From the NCBI GenBank assembly GCA_037318855.1, contig CP134874.1, positions 3,348,598-3,412,597 of the forward strand: DNA of 64,000 bases, written 5' to 3'. The DNA is from Candidatus Sedimenticola sp. (ex Thyasira tokunagai). GTDB lineage: Bacteria > Pseudomonadota > Gammaproteobacteria > Chromatiales > Chromatiaceae. The notes under the pieces were generated by a model, which was not told the DNA's origin, searched no databases, and saw only the letters and a program-made list of their open reading frames with translations. Below are positions 48,301-56,308 of the stretch, piece by piece. A program made the position numbers and the translations under genes. Positions within the stretch are counted from its first letter, which is position 1, and each line of letters begins with the position of its first letter.

Positions 48301-51300
48301 TGGCCTTGCCCCCTTCCATAACACCTGAGATGGGGATATCCAGGTGACCATAATTGGTATCGTAGAGGTGCAGGGAGGTCTGCTGCATCATCTCTGAAGG
48401 CACCAGAAACACCAGGCTTCCCTCAACCGTCCGTCCCGCCTCCAGCGCCAGTTCGTTACCTCCCGGCAGTACCAGTGGCTCTTCGGCCAACCAGGTGACC
48501 TCAGATACAGGGAACGAACGACGGTTGTTCCAGCGCAGGAAAAGGTGACGTCGCAGGTCGGGAATCAGATAGGTGGGTACCCGTTGCTCATAACGCAGTG
48601 GTTTATCTCCACCGCCCACCCAGGCGGCCGGGTGATTTGCGCCATCGGCGTAGATTGCGACTTTCTGGGGAGGCAGCAGATTCTCCGCTGAGAGTGTCAG
48701 GGCAAGATAGCGGAACCCCTCAGGTGCATCGATACCACGCAGGCGACTGAGAAACAGCGCCTCCTTGAGATGGAAGCCGGCGGCGCTGTTGCGCGCCTCC
48801 AGATCAAGAGGGAGTCGCTTTGAGATGCGCACCTCCTGCACCACCCTATCACTGCCGGAGAGCAGCCGCGAGACCGAGCCATCGTAGGGTGTCAGCTCGG
48901 CACCGGCCTGCCACCTTACCTGCTCCGGCGAAGCGCTCTGCTTCCCCTCTTCAAGGGCGGGAAACTCGACCTCTTCAGCAGCGGAGAAGAGTTGATTCTT
49001 CCCCGCCTCATCACGGTGGGTCACCGCCACGCGCAACAGGCTTTTTCTCACCGGCGGCGGTGCCCCCAGCATTTCGTTACCGAGTGTTTCAAAAAAGCTA
49101 TCGAGGTCATTGAGCTTTGGGGCGATGATGGTACGGCCACCGCTGATCTTTGCTGCATGACTGAAAACATTATCCGTGTCCTCTTCGACCATGCCTACCC
49201 AGACGGTGGAGATATTGGCATCTTTCAGCTGCCCCAGAAACAGCTCAAACGCCTGCTGCTCATCATCATCCACCCGCAGTGCGGCATCCGTCAGATAGAC
49301 CAGGGTGCGGCGTGTGGACGGCACCGCTTCCAGTGTCTTCAGCGACATCTCCACAGAGCCGAGGATATCGGTGGCACCCGCACCCTCCATGGCGGAGAGC
49401 GCGCGCAGCTGTGCCGCTTTATCACGGGTCATCACCTGCCTGATCTGACTGTCACCAGAGAAGGTCATCACCTGCACCAGGTACTCCTCCGGCAGTCTGC
49501 TGATAAAGCGGCGCATGATCTGGCGCACCTTCTCGATGCGATAGCCGGAGCCCGCACCCACTTCAGGATCGGTATCCATGGAGCCGCTGTTATCGATCAC
49601 CAAACTCAATACCGGCTGATTGCCGGCTATCGCCTTTTGCGGACGCTGGTAGCTAATGTGGTATTGACTGCCGAGATTCTGCCGGATACTGTCGAAAACC
49701 GCTGTCAGTCCCTCCGGGTCGTCAGCGGTGTAGTACTCGCCGCCACTGAGTGCCGCCACCCTGCCCAGGGTGTTGACATCGGACTTGCCACCAAAGCCGA
49801 TGGTAAACACCGGTATGTTCTGTTCTGCGACCTGCGCCAACACCTCATCCTTGGTCGCCACACTCCCGGGGCCGGTATCGTTATGGTTGGCATCCACTCC
49901 ATCGGTAAAGAGCACCAGGGCGGGACGATTCTTTCCACCCAGGTCAGCCAACCCCTCAAGCAGGGTGTCGTAGAGGGCGGTTGCACCGTTGGCCCTGACC
50001 TTTTTCAGCGCCTTGAGCAGCCCCTTTCTGTTTTTTGCCTCTATCGGCTTGGGCTTGGTATCGAAATCGATAACCGTGACATCGGCATTAGCGGGGAGCG
50101 ATTGAATAAAGTTCGCTGTGGCTGTGAGCGCTGTCTTCATCTGCCCCTTCATGGAACCCGACGAGTCGAGCAACACCACCACATCCAGCGGCGTCTCGAT
50201 GCGTTCGATGGCAGTGACCTGGGTCTCCACGCCGGACTCAATAATCCGGGTATTGTCCAGTCGAGGAGTCACGCGGGTACGCTCGGCACCCAGCAGTGAG
50301 ATATCAACCGTCGCTGCACCTGTCTCAGCACGGCTGCCGAGAATCTCCAGCCGCCCACTCCCCTCTTCTGCAAATGCCTCGGCCAGTGAGCCCGGCCACT
50401 CCAACTCGGTGACCTCTCCCGGCTGTACCGGCACCAAATGCGTCTCAAGAAAGGTGACACTCTGTTCACGGTTGGGGTTGACCTGCACCTTCCACAATCC
50501 CGGCGGCAGCCAGAACACCGCTTCACCCTCTGGATTTTTATCACCTATCTGTTCGCTGCCGGAGAACCCCGGATGCTGGTACTCCCCATCGAACTCCGGC
50601 AGGGCGAGGGCGGCGCCATAGGGGACATTGCGCAGCAGCAGGCCACCCAGAGCCTCACCACTCTTTACTTCAGGCAACGCCGGGCCATCCCCGTTTAGAG
50701 TCACCGTCACCTCATGCTCACCTTCACCCTCGTTGAGATAGGCGGTCCAACGATAACGCCCCTTGAACTGGGGAATGCCATAGAGTTCATGGTGTGGGCC
50801 GTGTTCCTGATGACAGACATGGCTGTAGTCAATAGCGTGGCGCATCTTGCCGCTCTCTCTCAGCCACACGCCCTTGAAATCGATCGCCCCACTGTCACTC
50901 TGTACATCCATACGCTGAAAACGAAGACCCGGATGTTCGCTATAGAAAGTGAATTCGTTGCGTTCTCCATCATCCAGGGTGAACGTCACCGGGCCGTCGG
51001 GGTGCAATACCCTTTCACGTACCAGAGTGGTATTGACGGAATCGGATGAGAGAGAGAAACGCAGCCACAAACGGCTGCCGGCGGATTCATCAATCCGCGC
51101 CAGCAATAGCTCTTCATCTGAGCGAAGAAGCAGGGCTCCCGCTTGCTTGAGGCGTGCAATTAAAGCCTGCAGTCCCTCCTCCCTTGTCTGCCAGGGGTAG
51201 GAAAAGCTCCAGCGGTTGCCGTAGATCTCACAGGCACGATCCGGCTGCCCCGACTCTTTACACAGGAAGGTGTCGAAGGCCGAAGCGGAGAAGGAGAGAT

Positions 51301-51433
51301 CAGAGAGCTCTACACGCTCATCGACAGGGGTAAAAGGCAGAGGTGGCGGCTCGGCCGGAACAGTCGATGTGAATAACAGACAGGCCAGCGCTACTATCAG
51401 AAAAAAAGCTCCGGGGAGAAGTTCAGACCTCAT
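45326..51433 (-). CDS. Giant secreted protein with two tandem VWA domains (2035 aa)
   Basis: The frame is open to 51502, but ATG 51433 has AGAGG 7 bases upstream and begins a signal peptide (MRSELLPGAFFLIVALAC...VPAEPP). Numbering below is from 51502. VWA 1 has MIDAS DSSGS at 446-450, VWA 2 has DNSGS at 637-641; both also have the second MIDAS Thr region and a LVLFTDG or LVYLTDA strand, so metal binding is likely. An N-terminal region of about 420 residues and some 1200 C-terminal residues are unassigned; near the C-terminus there is a Gly-rich segment (VQAGAAQAGAGVGGKPGGNI). VWA domains mediate metal-dependent binding, so surface adhesion or assembly is possible; no function assigned. Confidence 0.8.
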   Translation of the reverse strand: MRSELLPGAFFLIVALACLLFTSTVPAEPPPLPFTPVDERVELSDLSFSASAFDTFLCKESGQPDRACEIYGNRWSFSYPWQTREEGLQALIARLKQAGALLLRSDEELLLARIDESAGSRLWLRFSLSSDSVNTTLVRERVLHPDGPVTFTLDDGERNEFTFYSEHPGLRFQRMDVQSDSGAIDFKGVWLRESGKMRHAIDYSHVCHQEHGPHHELYGIPQFKGRYRWTAYLNEGEGEHEVTVTLNGDGPALPEVKSGEALGGLLLRNVPYGAALALPEFDGEYQHPGFSGSEQIGDKNPEGEAVFWLPPGLWKVQVNPNREQSVTFLETHLVPVQPGEVTELEWPGSLAEAFAEEGSGRLEILGSRAETGAATVDISLLGAERTRVTPRLDNTRIIESGVETQVTAIERIETPLDVVVLLDSSGSMKGQMKTALTATANFIQSLPANADVTVIDFDTKPKPIEAKNRKGLLKALKKVRANGATALYDTLLEGLADLGGKNRPALVLFTDGVDANHNDTGPGSVATKDEVLAQVAEQNIPVFTIGFGGKSDVNTLGRVAALSGGEYYTADDPEGLTAVFDSIRQNLGSQYHISYQRPQKAIAGNQPVLSLVIDNSGSMDTDPEVGAGSGYRIEKVRQIMRRFISRLPEEYLVQVMTFSGDSQIRQVMTRDKAAQLRALSAMEGAGATDILGSVEMSLKTLEAVPSTRRTLVYLTDAALRVDDDEQQAFELFLGQLKDANISTVWVGMVEEDTDNVFSHAAKISGGRTIIAPKLNDLDSFFETLGNEMLGAPPPVRKSLLRVAVTHRDEAGKNQLFSAAEEVEFPALEEGKQSASPEQVRWQAGAELTPYDGSVSRLLSGSDRVVQEVRISKRLPLDLEARNSAAGFHLKEALFLSRLRGIDAPEGFRYLALTLSAENLLPPQKVAIYADGANHPAAWVGGGDKPLRYEQRVPTYLIPDLRRHLFLRWNNRRSFPVSEVTWLAEEPLVLPGGNELALEAGRTVEGSLVFLVPSEMMQQTSLHLYDTNYGHLDIPISGVMEGGKATITLLPQEAPVKLSDAFSLEVTGVRDVDRIEMIEAGDGALFRIVDGLFTSRVQALLDIRPADRFKLVITTAQGSRFFAPHGVTEMIPLGFYRPTLLTPGARNPVRFVFRIPRSLAETGEKGKLIVDVAGGGVSVPVDKGGLKTVPIKDYHAAGDGVAVKVLQAGPVDEISGIGSRLIAVEVVVADEKGEGHTRIGDLIVLKNRNFDPEEAARRQEALERLWAEAARLPTKTLGNFAASGISIVPGMLEPLAAEYLLPYGLDSESVVVDGEQRRGVLFFALPEETEATEWEVGSLLLNTLSYPVQADNISENLELLERLTLEDAGGSWFWERVGEVVSELIVKRQQQDYRKPGSLLSKRVDLGEETEQGEQIPAPAITSPGGRLLKKIVALSDLSKQFTSVSWLPLNGLPWQQRYSPEAVLTQGWGSESDFARVAELVINRSGTETRRISVEVTDKGRLALAKMAGVEQVEKDQLPALWFRNSKGKEQVLVAPFMKDAAELAGLVVYKPGQSELEESTEKADISVRLLVKAKGKNRQQQTADLADALAGDSETLEEIDLLSTSIKLSDLSRDAVDIGFTKAAVNGRIVYQAVVDGPAGRVKTAADEGIDSNEYEVVGEVLEIGVDYETYSRRRLLDKGVDITGVFHTLGINLPDLGADSVTALQQAGDEARKQVIGKPDTLSTLRWYGRNTLARFIAAQSAYEKNYAETLGLVVGRTEKGRVLLVTNSKADAEGSVLVTTMDLLYPFNQIHQAPDPRAANAFNILTGIAAARVEVGAISGQEAMGLFDFWEKSPEDTRLIAIDHENRSDFIDDLKARGYPETVVQRLESTERVVLFPSKPALINDQPRWAWLEIDPRNYQTVSVLDTGDHGSLVEKFVGDIYQDATSYMVGGLVGISSSIWAVSAYSLELDNYQEILKESKKFVENLGKRFGVGVQAGAAQAGAGVGGKPGGNIGRVVKLELEPGSYAFGNNLLGFGNGYNDGVALYFQRAK

Positions 51434-51615
51434 ACAACACCTCTTGTAAATTCCATATCCGTATAGCGGGTTCAACCCAGATTCCGCAGTTGACCGCTCC
51501 ATTCTGAGGCTATGTTGCTGATATGGAAACCATTGATATCAATTTACACTTTCACCGGGGAAAAGGGGGGAGAATTATTTGTTTATATTAAGTAGTTGGG
51601 CTTACGGTTGTCACG

Positions 51616-52884
51616 TCAGACGCCAATGGTCTCGAGGGTGCTCAGCAGAAAACGGCTGGAGGTAATTCTGCCCATACCGCCGTCGACACAACAGCGCTCA
51701 TTGAATCTCCTGCATGTGTCACCCCTGCGGCCCGGTACAAAGAGCATGGCGGGGACCGGGTCGGCGCAGTGGACTCCGGTATTGGAGTCGGTGGCATGGT
51801 CGCCGGTCACAGCCACTACATGCCCCTGATCCAGTAGCGGCACGAGGGCGGTATCGATCCGTTCCAGCAGCGCCTTCTTCTCCTGCGGCCTCTTATCGTG
51901 AGCGGCGATATCGGGGCCCTTGATGTGGAGAAAGACGATGTCGTTCCCCCGAAGAAGTTCGCCGGTCACCGCCACCTTGGCTCCAAGATCGGTATCCGGC
52001 AGAGCGGTAAAGGCCGGATTCTCCCGCACCTCGTATCCAAACAGCCGCGCCAGACCTATCACCGTTCGTTCACCCGCCACAACGGCGGCCTTGAGCTGGT
52101 GATGTTGAACCAGGGAGTTCAGGGGCTCATGCCTTCCAGCATCACGGGTGATGATCCCGTTTGCAGGTGTTAGTCCCTGGCCCCGGCGGATCTGGTTGAG
52201 TCTCGCTCCATCCAGCCTCTCATAGGCGATGCGAAGAAACCGGTTCAGTGCATGGGCAGTGCGCTCTGCCCCCCTCTCCCCCGGCCTCAGCGCCTCGCTG
52301 GGCTGGATGAACAGGGGATTCGGGCCACCACCGCCGGGATCGCTGTCGCTGATGGCGGATGAGAGGTGTTCGCCACTAAGCCGGAGGACCGCACGGTGTT
52401 GGGTTGCCGGGAAGAGGTCGGCCCGAATCCCCTCTCCCAGATCCACCTTCTGCAGCAGGGCCGCCAGTTCATCGGTTCCCTCCCTGATCCGACCCGCACG
52501 CCGGTCGAGAATTTCCAGCCGACCCTCCCCTGGGCGTAGGGTTGAGAAGTTGCAGCGGATGGCCACATCTCCCGGCTGGAGTGGAACGCCGATGCCCGCT
52601 GCCTCCACCGGTCCCCTGGCGAGCCTCTCGGCCCGTTGCCGGGAGAGCCCCATCAGCAGGGCCGTGCCGGTATGGGTGGCGACGGTTATCCCCGGGGCGA
52701 TGGGGTCCATCAGGCCGCAGACTCCCTGTCGGGCCAACCGGTCCAGGTTTGGAAGCGCCGCCGCCTCCAGCGGCGTTGCACCGCCAAGGGCCTCGCAGGG
52801 CCGGTCCCCGACCCCATCCAGTATAACGAAGAGCACCTTTCGGATTTGTGGCATTTCAAAGCCCATGACGCCTTCAGGTTTCAT
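51616..52884 (-). CDS. apgM: Archaeal-type 2,3-BPG-independent phosphoglycerate mutase-like protein
   Basis: 422 aa, alkaline-phosphatase superfamily. The first metal motif ILDGVGDRP (21-29) and GGATPLEAAALPNLDRLARQ are as in archaeal ApgM; late VTGDHATDSNTGVH carries the second metal cluster. The nucleophile region reads GITVATHTGTALLMG, where archaeal enzymes usually have a Ser/Thr in GSDTAH or GTEVAH; Thr70 is the likely counterpart. ApgM interconverts 3- and 2-phosphoglycerate. The start overlaps the end of the kinase gene by 11 bases (ATG 52884); MGFEMPQ or MPQIRK are other possible starts. It pairs with a 2-phosphoglycerate kinase, so its true substrate may differ from the glycolytic one. 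Confidence 0.8.
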   Translation of the reverse strand: MKPEGVMGFEMPQIRKVLFVILDGVGDRPCEALGGATPLEAAALPNLDRLARQGVCGLMDPIAPGITVATHTGTALLMGLSRQRAERLARGPVEAAGIGVPLQPGDVAIRCNFSTLRPGEGRLEILDRRAGRIREGTDELAALLQKVDLGEGIRADLFPATQHRAVLRLSGEHLSSAISDSDPGGGGPNPLFIQPSEALRPGERGAERTAHALNRFLRIAYERLDGARLNQIRRGQGLTPANGIITRDAGRHEPLNSLVQHHQLKAAVVAGERTVIGLARLFGYEVRENPAFTALPDTDLGAKVAVTGELLRGNDIVFLHIKGPDIAAHDKRPQEKKALLERIDTALVPLLDQGHVVAVTGDHATDSNTGVHCADPVPAMLFVPGRRGDTCRRFNERCCVDGGMGRITSSRFLLSTLETIGV

Positions 52885-54040
52885 CCTTCAGTTGATCGAT
52901 AATGGTACGCATCACATCCTGCATAGCGGTCTCCTTGTCATCATTCAGGATGATCGGGACCCCCGCCTTATCCGCCTCTGACAACAGGTAGGACTGCAGG
53001 CGCCAGATATTGTCAAAATATTTCAGATAGCGTTTGCTGCGGCGATCCGGCGCCTCCTTGCTGCGGCCCTTCAGACGGCCACGCAGTTCATCCGGCTTCA
53101 ACACCCCCAGGGTAAGGGGAACGATGAGTGCGTCCTCCGCCAAAGGTAGTCTCTGGAGCAGACCGGGATAGATGTGCACCCCCTCCAGGATCAGGGGCAC
53201 CCGCTCCTGCAGTGCACGTTGTACGGCCCCCTCACAGGCCACCGAGAGCAGCTCCGCCTGGGTGCGGTAACCGTTGGCCAGCATCTCATCCAGCTCCGGT
53301 TGAACCCCCCTCCCCTGGGGTAACACTTCCCAGGCCCGGAATGATGAGGTGTGAAGGGCTGGAACCATACGCTTTGGAACCATCATCCTCATCACTTCAC
53401 GCAGCATGTCGGTGGACTGAATCCTCACGATATCGAGCCGGTGCGCCAGCTCCGTGGCAATGGTGCTCTTACCGCAGCCTGCGGTACCGCCGATCATCAC
53501 CAGCAGCGGCTGGTTACTGTGGATAAAGCGGTCCCACTTCAGGTAGCGTTGGGCCGCCTTGGGGTCGATATCCTCCTTCAGATAGCGGCTGGTAATGGTG
53601 CGTATCTCCGAAGAGGGGATCTCCATCGAGCCCATCTTCAGCAGATGTTCATAGACCTTGGCGCTGATGGCGCCGGCGGCATCCGAGGTGATACAGCATG
53701 GCTCCAGAAAATGTTGATGACGGGCGCGTGAAAAGGGGGTTCGCCGGCCATCCCCTGTCAGGACGTAGATGGTGGATGGTGGAATGGCCAGGGCCATATA
53801 GCGCTCCGCCGCCACACCACCCATAGCGCCCCCCAGATAATCCCCTACCATCTTTCGCAACTCCTGGCTGGAGATCTCCCGGTCCTCACCGGAATGGGAG
53901 AGTTCCGAACGGACCTCGGATGCGATGCGGTAGGCCTGTTCGAAGGAGAGCCCGGAGCCCTGTAGCGAGCGGGTGAGGATACCCCGCAGAAAAGGAACCG
54001 CCTGGGTGCCGGCGGTTTCACGAATCAGAACCTTACCCAT
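52874..54040 (-). CDS. 2-phosphoglycerate kinase-like protein with N-terminal ATP-cone
   Basis: 388 aa. Residues about 1-90 resemble an ATP-cone, a nucleotide-sensing domain. A second cone-like segment (about 90-160) may follow. The kinase part has Walker A GGTAGCGKS (184-192), STDMLREVMR, LILEGVHIYPG and RRSKRYLKYFDNI, the pattern of archaeal 2-phosphoglycerate kinase. That enzyme makes 2,3-bisphosphoglycerate from 2-phosphoglycerate and ATP. No cyclic-2,3-BPG synthetase is nearby. First gene of the minus-strand pair, facing pstS across the Pho-box-like repeats. Confidence 0.8.
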   Translation of the reverse strand: MGKVLIRETAGTQAVPFLRGILTRSLQGSGLSFEQAYRIASEVRSELSHSGEDREISSQELRKMVGDYLGGAMGGVAAERYMALAIPPSTIYVLTGDGRRTPFSRARHQHFLEPCCITSDAAGAISAKVYEHLLKMGSMEIPSSEIRTITSRYLKEDIDPKAAQRYLKWDRFIHSNQPLLVMIGGTAGCGKSTIATELAHRLDIVRIQSTDMLREVMRMMVPKRMVPALHTSSFRAWEVLPQGRGVQPELDEMLANGYRTQAELLSVACEGAVQRALQERVPLILEGVHIYPGLLQRLPLAEDALIVPLTLGVLKPDELRGRLKGRSKEAPDRRSKRYLKYFDNIWRLQSYLLSEADKAGVPIILNDDKETAMQDVMRTIIDQLKDET

Positions 54041-54124
54041 AACTCCACCTATGGAATAGTACGGACGATCCCTCTATCCACTACCGTTTCCGCATCCCTG
54101 GAAACAGTGAGCCGGTGTAATAAA

Positions 54125-54168
54125 AATGTCACATGATCTGCATATTAATGTCACATAGTTTGCATATT
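54125..54168. promoter_or_regulatory. Pho-box-like 22-bp tandem repeat between pgk2-like gene and pstS
   Basis: AATGTCACATGATCTGCATA plus TT (54125-54146) is repeated as AATGTCACATAGTTTGCATA plus TT (54147-54168), 18 of 22 positions matching. An 11-base phase is visible in each unit (TGTCAC then TGCATA). PhoB sites are direct 7-mers of CTGTCAT type spaced at 11 bases, so this is a probable PhoB-type operator that could serve both directions. Confidence 0.6.
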
Positions 54169-54307
54169 ATCGTCCTATCGATGATCGATACGGACCCGGT
54201 GATGTGGTGTTTGAATTGATGATGTAACCGTCGAATCAAACGCTGCTTCACCGATGTACTAAAGTAACCTTAAGAGTAGACCGAAAATACTCTTTCAGGA
54301 GAAAGCC

Positions 54308-55180
54308 ATGCACAAACAGTTGACCGCCGTGCTCTCCATGATGCTGACCATCGGCCTACTTCCCGTCGAGGGTGAAGCACGAACCATCCTGCAAAACAAA
54401 GGATCGGATACCCTGGTCAATGTCGCCCAGGCCTGGGCGGAGGCCTATCAGAAAGTCCGTCCCGAGGTCGCCGTCGCAGTCAGTGGCGGTGGCTCCGGCA
54501 CCGGTATTGCCGCCATGATCAACGGTACCGTGGATATTGCCAACGCCAGCCGCAGCATGAAATCCAAGGAGCTGAAGCTGGCTCGGAAGCGAGGTAAAAG
54601 TCCGGTCGAGCATGTGGTGGGCTACGATGCCCTGGTGGTTTATACCCACAAGGACAACCCGGCGAAGAATTTCACTACGGATCAGCTGAAACAGATCTAC
54701 GGCCGTAAGGGCAAGGCCAGGCGTTGGGCCGACTTGGGGATCACCGTGCCCGGCTGCAAGTCGGACAAGATCGTGGTGGTGAGCCGCCAGAACAACTCCG
54801 GCACCTATGTCTACTTCAAGAAGGCGATCCTCGGCAAAAGGGGCAAATACCGCCAGGGTACCCTCGATATGCACGGTTCCAAAGATGTGGTGGATCTGGT
54901 GGAGAAGACACCCTGCGCCATCGGCTACAGCGGCCTCGCATACGCCACCGATCATATCGGGATGGCCTGTGTCTCCAGGGACGGCAAGCCCTGTGTCAGC
55001 CCCAGCGTCGCCACCGCCGCCGATGGCAGCTACCCCATCGCCCGTCCCCTCTTCATGTACACCAACGGCGAACCTCAGGGGGAGATCAAGGCCTATATGG
55101 ACTGGATCATGAGTGACGAGGGCCAGTGCATCATCGCCGGCAAGGGGTATGCTCCGGTGCGCCCGGCGGAGTGTAAATAA
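54308..55180 (+). CDS. pstS: Phosphate-binding periplasmic protein PstS
   Basis: 290 aa. Signal peptide (MHKQLTAVLSMMLTIGLLPV, cleavage near GEA). The phosphate-binding pattern is present: NKGSDTLVNVAQAWAEAYQK, SGGGSGTGIAAMINGTVDIA and NASRSMKSKE, later SRQNNSGTYVYFKKA and IGYSGLAYA. It delivers phosphate to PstCA. AGGAGAAAGCC lies just before the ATG. First gene of the operon, followed by phoU rather than pstC, which is an unusual order. Confidence 0.93.
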   Translation: MHKQLTAVLSMMLTIGLLPVEGEARTILQNKGSDTLVNVAQAWAEAYQKVRPEVAVAVSGGGSGTGIAAMINGTVDIANASRSMKSKELKLARKRGKSPVEHVVGYDALVVYTHKDNPAKNFTTDQLKQIYGRKGKARRWADLGITVPGCKSDKIVVVSRQNNSGTYVYFKKAILGKRGKYRQGTLDMHGSKDVVDLVEKTPCAIGYSGLAYATDHIGMACVSRDGKPCVSPSVATAADGSYPIARPLFMYTNGEPQGEIKAYMDWIMSDEGQCIIAGKGYAPVRPAECK

Positions 55181-55221
55181 CCGGTGGTTCTCTTTAAAGC
55201 AGGCCATCAGGAGGTCCTCAA

Positions 55222-56307
55222 ATGGCACGTTATGAGAAACGGCTACAGGAAGATTTGACCCATATCCGGGGGCAGGTACGGATCCTGGGCGATATGGTGG
55301 AGAAGGTCTTGAACGATGCTGTTCACGCGCTCCTGAACCGCAACGTGAGCCTGGCCAACGAGACGGTGCTCGCCGATCATCCCATCAACCGCCAGATGAG
55401 GGAGATCGACCGCATCTGTCATGGCTTCATCGCCCGCCACCTCCCCAGCGCCGGTCATCTGCGGATGATCTCCTCTATCATCCGGCTCAATATCGCACTC
55501 GAACGGGTTGGAGACTACGCTGTCACCATCAGCCGTGAAGCGCTGCAACTCAAGGCCCCGATGGAAGAGATGATTCAGCGTGAGGTGGAATCCCTTGCCG
55601 ATGAATCCCGGCAGATTCTGCACCAGGCCCTCGATGCCTTCCATGGGGGGAGTGCCGAGGCGGCGCGCTTGGTGATGCAGCTTCCCGGCCATCTGGAGAC
55701 AACCCTCAACGGCGTCTACTCCAATCTGATCGGCGGAGAGTACACCCGTGACAGCGGGGATCTGTTCGCCATCTCTGTGATCCTGACCCAGCTCAAGCGG
55801 GTGGCAGACCAGTCGAAGAGCATCTGTGAGGAGGCCCTCTTTGCCACCACCGGCGAGACCAAGACAAAAAAAGTCTATAGCGTCCTGTTCGTGGATAGAG
55901 ACAACCGCTCTTTGAGCCCCATGGCCGAGGCCATCGCCGCCAACAGCCACCCCAACAGCGGCCGCTACACCAGTGGCGGCGGGAGTCCGGGGGGTGAGAT
56001 CGACTCCGCTCTGGTGAACTTCATGGAGCAGCGGGGCATGGATCTCTCCGCCCTGCGGCCCAAGGGTCTCGACTACTCATCCGGGGAGCTGGCCGGTTTT
56101 CACGTCATCGTCAGCCTGCAGGGGGCGGCCACCGATTATTTCTCTCAGATCCCCTTTCACACCACCTATCTGGAGTGGGACCTTGGAGTCCCCCCGGAAG
56201 GGTTGGATGAGGTGGAGGTGAAGCAGCGTTACGAGGAGATCTACCGGGAACTCTCCTATCGGATTCAGGATTTGATGGAGCTGTTGCGTGGTGAAGGGGC
56301 TGACTGA
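55222..56307 (+). CDS. phoU: PhoU fused to a catalytically dead low-molecular-weight phosphatase-like domain
   Basis: 361 aa, much longer than the usual 220-240 aa PhoU. Residues 1-210 form the two helical PhoU repeats (RLQEDLTHIRGQVRILGDMV; LNIALERVGDYAV; ILTQLKRVADQSKSICEEAL). Residues about 217-355 resemble the LMW-PTP/ArsC fold: VYSVLFVDRDNRSLSPMAEA. In active enzymes this P-loop is CxxxxxRS; here Cys is Asp225 and Arg is Leu231, so chemistry should be lost. PhoU inhibits Pst and signals phosphate state to PhoR. The extra domain may bind phosphate or a protein as a sensor (inference). AGGAGG lies before the ATG. Confidence 0.9.
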   Translation: MARYEKRLQEDLTHIRGQVRILGDMVEKVLNDAVHALLNRNVSLANETVLADHPINRQMREIDRICHGFIARHLPSAGHLRMISSIIRLNIALERVGDYAVTISREALQLKAPMEEMIQREVESLADESRQILHQALDAFHGGSAEAARLVMQLPGHLETTLNGVYSNLIGGEYTRDSGDLFAISVILTQLKRVADQSKSICEEALFATTGETKTKKVYSVLFVDRDNRSLSPMAEAIAANSHPNSGRYTSGGGSPGGEIDSALVNFMEQRGMDLSALRPKGLDYSSGELAGFHVIVSLQGAATDYFSQIPFHTTYLEWDLGVPPEGLDEVEVKQRYEEIYRELSYRIQDLMELLRGEGAD

Positions 56308-56308
56308 G

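Noticed and set aside
48992..50299. 435-codon open frame on the plus strand
   Set aside because: Lies wholly opposite the VWA gene, with His/Gln/Arg-rich shadow composition and no motif or ribosome site; an antisense artefact.
54356..55228. 290-codon frame opposite pstS
   Set aside because: Mirror of a high-GC gene, no recognisable domain; pstS on the other strand is certain.
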